A stretch of DNA of 64,000 nucleotides from Candidatus Denitrolinea symbiosum (GTDB taxonomy: Bacteria > Chloroflexota > Anaerolineae > Anaerolineales > Villigracilaceae): contig BLAA01000001.1 of the NCBI GenBank assembly GCA_017312345.1, positions 2,728,001 through 2,792,000 on the forward strand, read 5' to 3'. Positions 8,563-16,384 of the stretch are shown one piece after another (the stretch's first letter is position 1; every line of letters begins with the position of its first letter). The position numbers and the translations under genes were made by a program. A model generated the notes under the pieces. It saw nothing but the letters and a program-made list of their open reading frames with translations. It was not told the DNA's origin and made no database searches.

Positions 8563-9405
8563 ATGCTATCCCGCTTCGCCAAACCCCTCCCCCCTCTCAA
8601 CGCCGCGCAGATTCTGAAAGCGCACGGCCTGCGCGCCGACAAATCCCTCGGGCAGAATTTCCTGCAAGACCCGTACGCGCTCGAGAAGATCGTCGCCGCG
8701 GCGGAGATCCGCCCTACGGACGCCGTCCTCGAGATCGGCCCCGGCCTCGGCGCGTTGACGCGTCATCTGGCCGCCGCCGCAGGACAAGTGGCGGCTGTCG
8801 AACTTGACGGCAGGTTGATTTTGGTTTTGCAAGAGGTATTAACTGGCTACACGAATGTTAAAATTGTCCGCGGCGACGTCCTCAAGCTGCCGCTTGCCGA
8901 GATCGTCCCCGCGACGGATTATCTCGTAGTCGCCAACATCCCGTACTACATCACGTCCGCGCTCCTGCGCCGCCTGCTGGAGACGACGCCCCGTCCGCGC
9001 CGCGTAGTCCTGACCGTCCAAAAGGAAGTGGCCGAACGCATCTGCGCCGGCCCCGGCGACATGAGCCTGCTGGCGCTGTCCGTGCAGGTGTACGGGACGC
9101 CGCGCGTCGTCACGACCATCCCCGCTGGGGCGTTTTATCCCGCGCCAAAAGTCGACTCTGCCGTTGTGCGGATGGACCTCTCCCCTGCCCCATTCATCCC
9201 CTACAGCCTGCTGGATACATTTTTCGCGCTCGCCAAGGCGGGTTTCAGCCAGAAACGCAAGACGCTCCGCAATTCGCTCTCGGCGGGGCTGCGGAAGTCC
9301 CCCGCCGAGGCGGAGTCCCTGCTGCGCGCGGCGGGTATCGATCCCATGCGCCGCGCGGAGACGTTGTCGCTCGAAGAGTGGCGCGAGTTGACGGCCAGAG
9401 CGTAG
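8563..9405 (+). CDS. rsmA: 16S rRNA (adenine1518-N6/adenine1519-N6)-dimethyltransferase RsmA (KsgA)
   Basis: A 280-residue SAM-dependent methyltransferase that dimethylates the two adjacent adenines in helix 45 of 16S rRNA. Visible motifs are SLGQNFL near residue 28, SAM motif I LEIGPGLGALT, acidic motif II (VELDG) and the catalytic NIPYYIT motif near 127-133. The C-terminal FSQKRKTLRNSL is the family's helical rRNA-binding part. The length is typical. No Shine-Dalgarno is seen, and the dispersed double-hairpin repeat lies just upstream and probably forms the leader. It converges on the glycosyltransferase gene with nine bases between stops. Confidence 0.95.
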   Translation: MLSRFAKPLPPLNAAQILKAHGLRADKSLGQNFLQDPYALEKIVAAAEIRPTDAVLEIGPGLGALTRHLAAAAGQVAAVELDGRLILVLQEVLTGYTNVKIVRGDVLKLPLAEIVPATDYLVVANIPYYITSALLRRLLETTPRPRRVVLTVQKEVAERICAGPGDMSLLALSVQVYGTPRVVTTIPAGAFYPAPKVDSAVVRMDLSPAPFIPYSLLDTFFALAKAGFSQKRKTLRNSLSAGLRKSPAEAESLLRAAGIDPMRRAETLSLEEWRELTARA

Positions 9406-9419
9406 GCGCTCCGCCTACG
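9401..9419. terminator. Hairpin between convergent rsmA and glycosyltransferase genes
   Basis: CGTAGGCG (9401-9408) pairs with CGCCTACG (9412-9419) around a three-base loop, overlapping both stop codons. No clear T-run is present, so function as a terminator is uncertain. Confidence 0.4.
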
Positions 9420-10167
9420 AACGACCGTTCAGCCTCGCGCTCTTTCCCCTTTTCCTTAAATCGCGGTAACGCCATAGCACCTGCCAGACGCGCACGGCGG
9501 CTTCGGCTTGAATCTTGAACGACATCTTCGATTTTCCCCAGCGCCGGTCCGCAAAATGGATGGGCGCCTCTCCGATTTGATACTCGAGACAGCGCGCCAG
9601 ATAAGCCATTTCCACTAAAAAGATGTAGCCGTTCGCGCGGATGCGGTCGAGCGGCAGGCCTTCCAACGTCTCGCGGCGCCACATGCGGTAGCCCGTCGTC
9701 ACGTCTCGCAGGGGCAGGCCCAGGATGGCGCGGGCGTAGAAGTTTCCGAAGGCGCTCAGTCCCTTCCGCCAGAGCGGCCAACGTTCGTCCACAGAGCCGC
9801 CTTCCACGTAGCGGGAACCCAGCACGACGTCGCAGGCGGCGAGACGTTCGACCATCCCCGCCAGCGCGGACGGGTCGTGGGAGAAGTCCGCGTCCATCTG
9901 GACGATGGCGTCGGCGTCGGACGCGAGGGCGGACGCGAACCCTTCGAGGTAGGCTGTCCGCAGGCCCTGCTTCCCGGCGCGGTGGATGACGGAGACGCGC
10001 CCCGCGTAACGTCGGGAGAGATCGTCGGCCGCGGCGCCGGTGCCGTCGGGACTGGCGTCGTCCACCACGAGGACGCGCAAGTCGAGCGGAAGCGAAAAAA
10101 GAGCGGAGACCAGCCTGGGTAGGTTCTCCGCTTCGTTATAGGTGGGAGTGATGACAACGATCTTCAA
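9415..10167 (-). CDS. Polyprenol-phosphate mannosyl/glycosyltransferase (GT2, DPM1-like)
   Basis: A 250-residue soluble GT2 enzyme. It opens with VVITPTYNEAENLPRLV and has the nucleotide-binding VVDDASPDGT and metal-binding QMDADFSHDP motifs, then VLGSRYVEGG. This pattern is that of dolichol/polyprenol-monophosphate mannose synthases, which charge a lipid carrier with a sugar for envelope glycosylation. It lacks the C-terminal membrane domain of longer family members. It is the last gene of a leftward four-gene operon (roadblock, V4R, response regulator, GT2), starting seven bases after the response-regulator stop. Confidence 0.88.
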   Translation of the reverse strand: MKIVVITPTYNEAENLPRLVSALFSLPLDLRVLVVDDASPDGTGAAADDLSRRYAGRVSVIHRAGKQGLRTAYLEGFASALASDADAIVQMDADFSHDPSALAGMVERLAACDVVLGSRYVEGGSVDERWPLWRKGLSAFGNFYARAILGLPLRDVTTGYRMWRRETLEGLPLDRIRANGYIFLVEMAYLARCLEYQIGEAPIHFADRRWGKSKMSFKIQAEAAVRVWQVLWRYRDLRKRGKSARLNGRS

Positions 10168-10174
10168 ATGTCCT

Positions 10175-11026
10175 CTAACGCTTGAGTCGCAGCAGTTCCA
10201 TTTTGAGTTTATCCACGCTGGGGAAGCGCTTCACGGGACTTATCTCGCCCATTTTGACGGTCAGCCTGTCGGGGCGCCCGGCCGCGCGGGCGCGGTCCTT
10301 GATGGGATAGAAATAATCGAGCGATTGCGTCAGGCGGCTGCGCAGGCGTTCGTATACAGCCGGCATGTTTGCGATGGGCAGCGCCACGACGAATTCCGCC
10401 GGGCCAAGATGGCCGAGGAAACCGTCTTTCGCGCCCAGTTCCGTTATCGTGTTTTGGATCATCACGCTGAAGGCGCGCAGCACGTCGTCGGAGGCCACGA
10501 AGCCGTACATCTCGCGGAACGCGTCGAGATTTTCGAGGGCGACGAGGAGCAGGGCCTGTTCCTCGGCCTGCATCGCGGCTGCCAGCCGTTCGTCCACCAG
10601 CGCGCCTTCGGGCAGTCCGCTGACGGGGTTGGTGAGCGACCCCTGGCTGATGCGCTGGAGCGCGTTGCGGACGCGCAGGCGCAGTTCCTGGATGTCGAAT
10701 GGTTTGGTGATGTAATCGTCCGCGCCGAGTTCGAGTCCCTGAAGCTTGTCGGCGCGTTCGCGTTTCTCGGTCAGGAAGATGATCGGGACGTCGGCGGTGC
10801 GGCGTTCGCTGCGCAGGCGGCGGGCCACTTCGTAGCCGTCAATGTCGGGCAGGCGGATATCGAGGATGGCGAGGTCGGGATGGCTGGCCTGGCAGGCGCG
10901 CACGCCGTCTTCGCCCCAGTTGGCGGTCAACACGTCGTAACCCTGGGCGCGGAAATACGCCGTCAACATCTCGGCAACGTCAACGTCGTCTTCGACAACA
11001 AGGATTTTCTGTTTGGCTTTTGGCAC
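10175..11026 (-). CDS. Response regulator with degenerate GGDEF-like output domain
   Basis: A 283-residue protein. A receiver domain spans about residues 4-120 (LVVEDD acidic pocket, phospho-acceptor Asp in LAILDIRLPD, FLT and the TKPF lysine). A C-terminal domain resembling GGDEF follows, but the signature is GPAEF, so diguanylate cyclase activity is unlikely. I chose the GTG at 11024-11026 because AGAGGGA lies six bases upstream and only eight bases separate it from the V4R stop; the longer in-frame reading starts inside that gene. It forms an operon with V4R and roadblock genes and probably senses or relays an intracellular signal. Confidence 0.82.
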   Translation of the reverse strand: MPKAKQKILVVEDDVDVAEMLTAYFRAQGYDVLTANWGEDGVRACQASHPDLAILDIRLPDIDGYEVARRLRSERRTADVPIIFLTEKRERADKLQGLELGADDYITKPFDIQELRLRVRNALQRISQGSLTNPVSGLPEGALVDERLAAAMQAEEQALLLVALENLDAFREMYGFVASDDVLRAFSVMIQNTITELGAKDGFLGHLGPAEFVVALPIANMPAVYERLRSRLTQSLDYFYPIKDRARAAGRPDRLTVKMGEISPVKRFPSVDKLKMELLRLKR

Positions 11027-11034
11027 GGTCCCTC

Positions 11035-11670
11035 TTAAGCCAGGGGTTCTTTTTGGATCACGTATTCGCACACGTCGTCGCCCGCGGCCATACACTTCGA
11101 TTCGTTGACGCGGAATTCATTTCCGCCGGAGACCCATTTCAGACTTTCCTGCAGGATGCCAGTGGCGATAAAGCAGATGGGTTTGTCTTGTCCTCTTCGG
11201 CCATAGCATTCGGAGCATTTGTGAATGGTGTAGATGAACTCGTTCTCTCTCTCTTCCACGATGCTGTGCTGGTCGCTGATCTGCGAAAAGATCTTAGCGA
11301 TGGCCGGCAGACCGATGCGGAGTTTGGCGCCCAGGGGCAGGACTTTGAAGGCCAGGTCGCCCACGCCCGCCAGCGCGCCGAAATTCCGCAGGCCGTCGGC
11401 AAAGAGGGCGCGGCCCACGCGCAGGGAAAGGCCGCGTCCGCCGCGAGGCCCGTACATCTCTTCGAGGGCCGTATTCACCGCGGCCACCTCGGCAAAATCG
11501 AAGCCTTTTTCCAGATTGTCGGGCAGGGGCTGGTCGATATATTGGTTCAAGCCAGCCAAGTTAAGGATGGCGTTGAGGCCGTTGCGCCCCATGACGTCTT
11601 CGAGGGCGCGAAAAAGGATGGCGCCGAATTTGTTGGGATAAGCCAAACCGCTTTTTTCGATGAAGGGCAT
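11035..11670 (-). CDS. V4R (4-vinyl reductase-type) domain sensor protein
   Basis: A 211-residue soluble protein. The C-terminal third has the small-molecule-binding V4R pattern: a cysteine pair HKCSECYG near residue 150, C in PICFIATG, and the ending ESKCMAAGDDVCEYVI. V4R domains bind hydrophobic ligands or metal through such cysteines and are often coupled to signalling genes. It lies between a roadblock/LC7 protein and a response regulator on one transcript, which suggests a sensory complex. The ligand is unknown. Confidence 0.72.
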   Translation of the reverse strand: MPFIEKSGLAYPNKFGAILFRALEDVMGRNGLNAILNLAGLNQYIDQPLPDNLEKGFDFAEVAAVNTALEEMYGPRGGRGLSLRVGRALFADGLRNFGALAGVGDLAFKVLPLGAKLRIGLPAIAKIFSQISDQHSIVEERENEFIYTIHKCSECYGRRGQDKPICFIATGILQESLKWVSGGNEFRVNESKCMAAGDDVCEYVIQKEPLA

Positions 11671-11681
11671 ACAATCTCCAC

Positions 11682-12053
11682 TTATATTAATTTCGACAGG
11701 TCTTCCGCGGCGCGGCGCATATCCAGGAAGATCAGGCCGAGTTTGGCCTGTTCGCGCGCCAGCGCGGTCAACACGGCTTCCTGCCCGACCGACATCAGCA
11801 CAACGTAACCCTTCTCGCCCTTGATGTAGACCTGTTCAAGGGAGCCGCGCCCCAGTTCGCCGGCGATACGTTCGCCCAGGGACAGCATGGCCGCCGACAT
11901 GGCCGAGACGCGGTCCTCCTCCACGCCCTGCGGCAGCGCCGAGGCGATGCTCAAACCATCCACGCTGACGACCGCGGAGGCTTCGATGTCTGGAGAAGAA
12001 GCCTGCAGCTCGCGCAGGCGATCCACCATTTGTTGCGTACGGGACTTCGACAA
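11682..12053 (-). CDS. Roadblock/LC7-domain protein (MglB-like)
   Basis: A 123-residue single-domain protein with the roadblock/LC7 fold pattern: an N-terminal helix (VDRLRELQASSPDIEA), the SAVVSVDGLSIASALP strand pair, and VLMSVGQEAVLTALAREQAK at the end. Such proteins regulate Ras-like GTPases (MglA) or act as scaffolds; no GTPase gene is in this window. It is the first gene of the leftward operon and has a consensus promoter at 12125-12153 and an AAGGAGGG ribosome-binding site. Confidence 0.85.
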   Translation of the reverse strand: MSKSRTQQMVDRLRELQASSPDIEASAVVSVDGLSIASALPQGVEEDRVSAMSAAMLSLGERIAGELGRGSLEQVYIKGEKGYVVLMSVGQEAVLTALAREQAKLGLIFLDMRRAAEDLSKLI

Positions 12054-12124
12054 GGCAACCCTCCTTGCAGGGTTTCGCGCGTATACGTGCGCGGAAACGG
12101 AATATCCTTGAATTTGATGACGCT

Positions 12125-12153
12125 ATTTTAGAACACGCAGGGCATTGTGTCAA
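12125..12153 (-). promoter_or_regulatory. Consensus sigma-70 promoter of the roadblock operon
   Basis: On the minus strand, TTGACA (12153-12148) and TAAAAT (12130-12125) are separated by exactly 17 bases. It serves the roadblock gene starting at 12053. Confidence 0.8.
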
Positions 12154-12203
12154 GTTTTGGATTTAAAAACGGGCGTCAACCCAACAGAATCGTAAGGCGA
12201 ACA

Positions 12204-12212
12204 TGCTATAAT
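12204..12212 (+). promoter_or_regulatory. Extended -10 promoter of the L,D-transpeptidase gene
   Basis: TGC followed by TATAAT at 12207-12212. The ATG is at 12235 with AGAGG seven bases before it. The -35 region is weak. Confidence 0.6.
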
Positions 12213-12234
12213 CCTGCGAACTCACAGAGGCTGC

Positions 12235-13383
12235 ATGAGATTTAAAAATATTGTTCGCGTCTTACTTTTGTTGACCCTGACCATAACGCCGGCCCCCGCG
12301 AACGCGCAGGGCGCCGCGCCGGACGACGAAATTGCAAGCGGCGCCGTGGTCTGCGCGCCGGGCGTATATCCGTCCGCGCCGGGCGACTGCCTGCTAGCCG
12401 GCCCGTCCGCATATCTGACGGAACTGGCGCGCCTCGGCTTGACTTTGCCGCCGCGTCCGCTGCCCGCCTATCCGCCCGACCCCGCGCTGACGCGGGTCCC
12501 CTATCGCTACTTCCACGTGGCAGACGACACGCCGGCCCGTTTTTATTCCTCGCTGGCCGACGCGCAAGCCAAATCGGAAAACGCGCTCACGTATACCCCG
12601 GGCTTCGTCTATATTTCCTATACCAGCATGGACGACAGCGGCCACTACTTCCTCTCGCAAAGCGGATACTGGCTGCGCGGAGACGGCAACCGCATCGGCG
12701 ACATCTCGAAGTTTCAGGGGCTGCTCTTCCGCGGGACGCCCCGCGTCGCCTTCGGCTGGACTTTCGAGCAGATTCCCGTCAAATCGGCGCCGGGCTACAA
12801 CGCGCCGGACACCGGTCAAATTCTCCAGCCCTTTACGGTGGTCCAGGTTTACCGCACCGAAATGGCTAACGAGATGGAGTGGAATATGATCGGCCCCGAC
12901 CAGTGGGTGGAAGGACGCCGGGTGGCGCTCGTCACGCCGAACCCCGCGCCGCCGGAGGGCGCGTCCACAAACCGCTGGATCGACGTTGATCTCAAAGAAC
13001 AGACGCTCGCAGTCTACGACAACAACCAACTCGTCTACGCCACCGCTATCGCGACCGGCCTAGAGCCGTTCTGGACGCGTCCGGGGCTGTTTCAGATTTT
13101 TGAGAAAAAAGAGACCGAGACGATGCGGAATAACGACCCGTCCGATTTCTACTATCTGGAAAACGTTCCGTACACGATGTACTTCGACGGCGCGCGCGCG
13201 CTGCACGGCGCCTACTGGCGGACGCGCTTCGGCTATCCCCAATCGCACGGCTGCATCAACCTGTCCATCGGGGACGCGCGCTGGCTGTTCGATTGGGCAG
13301 ACGTCGGCGACTGGGTCTACGTCCACGACCCCTCCGGGCAGACGCCGACCGATCCCGCGCTGTATCAGGGCGGGGCATATTGA
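12235..13383 (+). CDS. Exported L,D-transpeptidase (YkuD domain)
   Basis: A 382-residue protein with an N-terminal signal peptide (VRVLLLLTLTITPAPANAQ). An N-terminal region of about 240 residues has no clear domain. The YkuD domain (about 248-372) carries the catalytic motif HGAYWRTRFG...SHGCINLS, with the nucleophile at Cys340. These enzymes form 3-3 cross-links or attach molecules to peptidoglycan, acting outside the membrane. It lies next to tRNA-Asp, whose promoter overlaps the stop codon. Compared with minimal YkuD proteins, the long N-terminal part is probably a targeting or substrate domain. Confidence 0.9.
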   Translation: MRFKNIVRVLLLLTLTITPAPANAQGAAPDDEIASGAVVCAPGVYPSAPGDCLLAGPSAYLTELARLGLTLPPRPLPAYPPDPALTRVPYRYFHVADDTPARFYSSLADAQAKSENALTYTPGFVYISYTSMDDSGHYFLSQSGYWLRGDGNRIGDISKFQGLLFRGTPRVAFGWTFEQIPVKSAPGYNAPDTGQILQPFTVVQVYRTEMANEMEWNMIGPDQWVEGRRVALVTPNPAPPEGASTNRWIDVDLKEQTLAVYDNNQLVYATAIATGLEPFWTRPGLFQIFEKKETETMRNNDPSDFYYLENVPYTMYFDGARALHGAYWRTRFGYPQSHGCINLSIGDARWLFDWADVGDWVYVHDPSGQTPTDPALYQGGAY

Positions 13384-13408
13384 CACGCCTAATTGCGTAT
13401 GGTAAACT
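13380..13408 (+). promoter_or_regulatory. Promoter of tRNA-Asp
   Basis: TTGACA at 13380-13385 and TAAACT at 13403-13408 with a 17-base spacer. Transcription would start about 15 bases before the tRNA. The -35 box overlaps the TGA of the L,D-transpeptidase. Confidence 0.7.
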
Positions 13409-13429
13409 CTCGCCCGCTGTTAGGAGACT

Positions 13430-13506
13430 GGTCCCGTGGTGTAGCGGCCTAACATGCGGCCCTGTCAAGGCCGAGATCGCGGGTTCGAATCCCGTCGGGA
13501 CCGCCA
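13430..13506 (+). tRNA. tRNA-Asp (GTC)
   Basis: The acceptor stem GGTCCCG (13430-13436) pairs with CGGGACC (13496-13502), followed by G and an encoded CCA. The T-loop reads GGTTCGAATCC, and the anticodon GTC is at 13464-13466 in the loop CTGTCAA. All four stems form. Confidence 0.95.
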
Positions 13507-13541
13507 AAAGAACAACCCGGCAAATGCCGGGTTGTTCTTTT
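13506..13541. terminator. Strong bidirectional intrinsic terminator after tRNA-Asp
   Basis: A 17-base-pair stem (13506-13522 with 13525-13541) whose arms begin with AAAAG and end with CTTTT. It ends both the tRNA and the convergent MFS gene. Confidence 0.9.
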
Positions 13542-14795
13542 TCATCCACGCCGCAGGATGACAACGCCCGCCAGCGCCCGCATCACAGCGAAGAGGATGA
13601 GCGCAACGGACAGGCCGACGGAATCCGCGATGAGCGGACCGAGGAAAGATGCCGCGAGGATGCCCGCGTTAAGCGCCATGTTGTACCACGCCAGATATGC
13701 GGGGCGGTCGTGGTCGGGGATATTTTCGAGCAGGTAATTGGCGTACGCGCCGCCGGCCAGTCCCCAGGTAAACCCGCCCAGCAGGGAGACCGCGTAGAAA
13801 TGCCAGACCTGGCTGGACAGGGCCAGGAAAAACGGATAAGAGGCCATGCCGATCATCCCCCAGCCGGTGACGCGCTGGTGGCCGAGGCGTTTCACCGAGC
13901 GCTTAAGCAGCGCGGAGCCGATCAGGACGGTGACGTAGAAGAGCGCCGTCCCGATCCCGATGTTGTCGTCGTTGAGCTTCAGCACGTTGACGTTGAACAA
14001 CGGATAGATCGGGCTGGCTATGTAATGCGCCAGGTGAAAAAAGAACATGACGCCCACGATCGCCCCGAAGGGGCCGCGCAAAATGTCGAGGCGGAGGGAG
14101 GAGGAAACCTGACGGGGCGGATTGGCCGGCGAGGACGCGGCCGGTTGAAGGTCGGAGAGACGCGGGGGACGATCCTTTTTGAGAGGACGCACAAAGTAGA
14201 GGTGCAGGCTGCTCATCGCCGCGCCGATGAATCCAATCGCAAAGACGATCTGATATCCGACGGGGAAAGCGACCGTGTCGAGGATGCGTCCGCAGACGAG
14301 GGAACTTAAAATATACGCGACCGAGAGGACGACGTTGCGGCCGCCCGCCACGTGGGCGCGGTATTCGGTCGGGACGGCTTCGGCGAATAACGCGTTGAAG
14401 CCCACGCCCAGCGGCGTTAAGGGGATCGCCATCAGAAAGGTGAGGACAATGAGCGCCCAGACCTGTCCCTGCGCGTTGAAGAGCCACGGCAGGGGAATCC
14501 ACAACGCGTAGCCGAGGCGATAGAAGACCGAAGACCAGAATACCGCCAGGCCAGTGTTGCGCTTCGCCACCCAGCGCCCGGCTGGGATGGCGACAAGCAG
14601 GTTGACAACCGCGGAGGCCGCGCCGATGAGGCCGATCTCGAGGGCCGAGGCGCCGAGGCGGGCTGCGTAAATGGTCAGGAAGTTAACAGCCGAGCCGCTT
14701 AAAATGCCGAACCAGCCGATATCGAGATAGAGGTGGAGGAAGTTGGAGCGGTATTCGTGCGGAATATCCGCTTGACGGAGGAGACGGGAGAGCAT
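13542..14795 (-). CDS. MFS transporter
   Basis: A 417-residue polytopic protein with about twelve membrane helices and the loop-2 motif of the major facilitator superfamily in degenerate form (GRWVAKRNTGLAVF). The central cytoplasmic loop (about residues 205-225) divides two six-helix halves. The close of the C-terminal half (VALILFAVMRALAGVVILRRG) is typical. The substrate is unknown. It faces the tRNA-Asp terminator and is upstream-adjacent to a GH4 glycosidase gene on the same strand, 47 bases apart, but no shared function can be claimed. Confidence 0.85.
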   Translation of the reverse strand: MLSRLLRQADIPHEYRSNFLHLYLDIGWFGILSGSAVNFLTIYAARLGASALEIGLIGAASAVVNLLVAIPAGRWVAKRNTGLAVFWSSVFYRLGYALWIPLPWLFNAQGQVWALIVLTFLMAIPLTPLGVGFNALFAEAVPTEYRAHVAGGRNVVLSVAYILSSLVCGRILDTVAFPVGYQIVFAIGFIGAAMSSLHLYFVRPLKKDRPPRLSDLQPAASSPANPPRQVSSSLRLDILRGPFGAIVGVMFFFHLAHYIASPIYPLFNVNVLKLNDDNIGIGTALFYVTVLIGSALLKRSVKRLGHQRVTGWGMIGMASYPFFLALSSQVWHFYAVSLLGGFTWGLAGGAYANYLLENIPDHDRPAYLAWYNMALNAGILAASFLGPLIADSVGLSVALILFAVMRALAGVVILRRG

Positions 14796-14842
14796 TGAGG
14801 TTTACAAGTTGCGATTTTAGATTTAAGACTGGACGGCGAAGC

Positions 14843-16237
14843 CTACTTCCAAAACTGCGGAAGATAGGCTTTGAATTCGGTCAGATAGGCGTCGAGGATC
14901 TGACGCGCAACGCGGATGTCGGGGACGACGGGATCGAGCAGGAGACATTGCAGCGCTTTCTCGCGTGAACCTTCGGCGGCCGCGTCGACGCAGAGCTGGG
15001 CGGCGGTCGTTTCGCGGCGGCAGAGTTCGGCGATCGGTTCGGGCAGCGCGCCGACGTGGACGGGGTGAATCCCCGCGCCGTCCACCACAACGGGAGTCTC
15101 GACGGCCGCGCCGAGCGGCAGATTGGAGATCTGCCCGACGTTGGGCAGGTTGGCGGCGAGGTGATAGTGAGTCGTCCCGCCCGCGACGTTCTCGATCATT
15201 TCGAGCGCGCCTTCGGAGTCGGTCTCCAGCAGCCCTTCGACGGAGAGGTTGCCCTGTCCCATCTCGTTCAAGCGGTCGAGTTCAAAATCACGGACGGCGG
15301 CCATCAAGTCCCAGTCGTAGAGGCGGATGTTGTATCTCTCCCACGGCCGGGCGGCGGGATCGCTCATCCACGGCAGATATTCGCACAGGTGGGTATCGCC
15401 CGGCACGGGAAAAAATTCGAAGGCGGAGAACACGTCTCGCGTCAGCGGCTCGAAGTCGGGAGAAAGTTCAAAGAAGCGTTTGCGGAAGAGCGGATAGAGG
15501 TCTTCGCCCGTGCGCCGGTCGGTGACGGAGAGAATCCACGAGAAGTGGTTCAGGCCCGCGGCGCGGATGTCCACCAGCGGGACGATCCACTCGCGGACGG
15601 CGGCGTGCGCGGCAAACTGGTCCACCGCGGCGTGCATGCCCGTCAGGTCGGGCGGGATCTCGTGACCGTAGTCCTTCGCCAGCGCCGCGCCGACCATCAC
15701 ATAACCGGCGTAGATCTGGTGACAGAGTCCCACCGCTTTGATCTTCGTGCGGCGATTCACCGCGTCGCAGATGCGGATCATCGGGTTAGTGAAGTTGACG
15801 AACCACGCCTCGGGACAAGCCTGCTCCATATCGCGCGCGATCTGGAGGATCGGGCCGATGTTGCGCGCTGCGTGAGCGAACCCGCCGGGACCGCCGTTTT
15901 CGGCGTAGGGTTGTCGCACGCCAAACTGGATGGGGATCTCGAAGTCGCGCCGCCACAGATTTTCGCGCGCGCCGACCTCGATGGCGTTGACGACGAACTT
16001 CGCCCCGTCGAGGGCGTCGCGGTGATCGGCATGCGCGCTGATCCGAAAGTCCGCGTCCCACTCGCGGTTGAGGCGGTTCGCCAGGCGATGGACGATGTCC
16101 AGCGTGTCGGGGTTGCGGTCCACGAGGCGCAGGGTGGACCCGCGCAGGCGCTCCGAACGGAGGATGGCGGAGAGGGTGTTCTCGCCAAACGAGGCGCTTC
16201 CCGCGCCGATTACGGTGATGGCAGTTGGGAGGGTCAT
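14843..16237 (-). CDS. Glycoside hydrolase family 4 enzyme (alpha-galactosidase/alpha-glucosidase group)
   Basis: A 464-residue NAD+- and metal-dependent GH4 hydrolase. The N-terminal dinucleotide-binding stretch is TVIGAGSASFGENTL. The family's NFTNPM motif near residue 149 and the metal ligands Cys and His in GLCHQIY near 172 are present, as is the HFSW-type segment (AAGLNHFSWI). GH4 enzymes cleave glycosides by a redox-elimination mechanism. Which sugar is used cannot be read, but the length and motif variants suit alpha-galactosidase or alpha-glucosidase (MelA/AglA group). The ATG is not preceded by a Shine-Dalgarno; its leader consists of ten 7-nt repeats. Confidence 0.88.
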   Translation of the reverse strand: MTLPTAITVIGAGSASFGENTLSAILRSERLRGSTLRLVDRNPDTLDIVHRLANRLNREWDADFRISAHADHRDALDGAKFVVNAIEVGARENLWRRDFEIPIQFGVRQPYAENGGPGGFAHAARNIGPILQIARDMEQACPEAWFVNFTNPMIRICDAVNRRTKIKAVGLCHQIYAGYVMVGAALAKDYGHEIPPDLTGMHAAVDQFAAHAAVREWIVPLVDIRAAGLNHFSWILSVTDRRTGEDLYPLFRKRFFELSPDFEPLTRDVFSAFEFFPVPGDTHLCEYLPWMSDPAARPWERYNIRLYDWDLMAAVRDFELDRLNEMGQGNLSVEGLLETDSEGALEMIENVAGGTTHYHLAANLPNVGQISNLPLGAAVETPVVVDGAGIHPVHVGALPEPIAELCRRETTAAQLCVDAAAEGSREKALQCLLLDPVVPDIRVARQILDAYLTEFKAYLPQFWK

Positions 16238-16244
16238 GGGGGTA

Positions 16245-16314
16245 TTCCAGGTTTCAGGTTTCAGGTTTTAGGTGTCAGGTTTCAAGTTTCAGGATTCAGG
16301 TTTCAGGCGCCAGG
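16245..16314 (-). repeat. Heptamer array (coding-strand consensus CCTGAAA), 10 units
   Basis: Ten in-phase 7-nt units with consensus TTTCAGG on the plus strand, ending seven bases upstream of the GH4 start codon. Variants differ mostly at the first three positions, so the array is degenerate but keeps the period exactly. Confidence 0.85.
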
Positions 16315-16384
16315 CATCATGGGGCGAACGGCAAAGCAAGACGTGTCGGGTTTCCCGGAATGAGGAAAATAATCAAGTTTCTTC

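Noticed and set aside
16245..16314. CRISPR-like or iteron origin at the heptamer array
   Set aside because: Seven-base units without spacers, degenerate, and no replication or partition genes nearby; other arrays have unrelated sequences.
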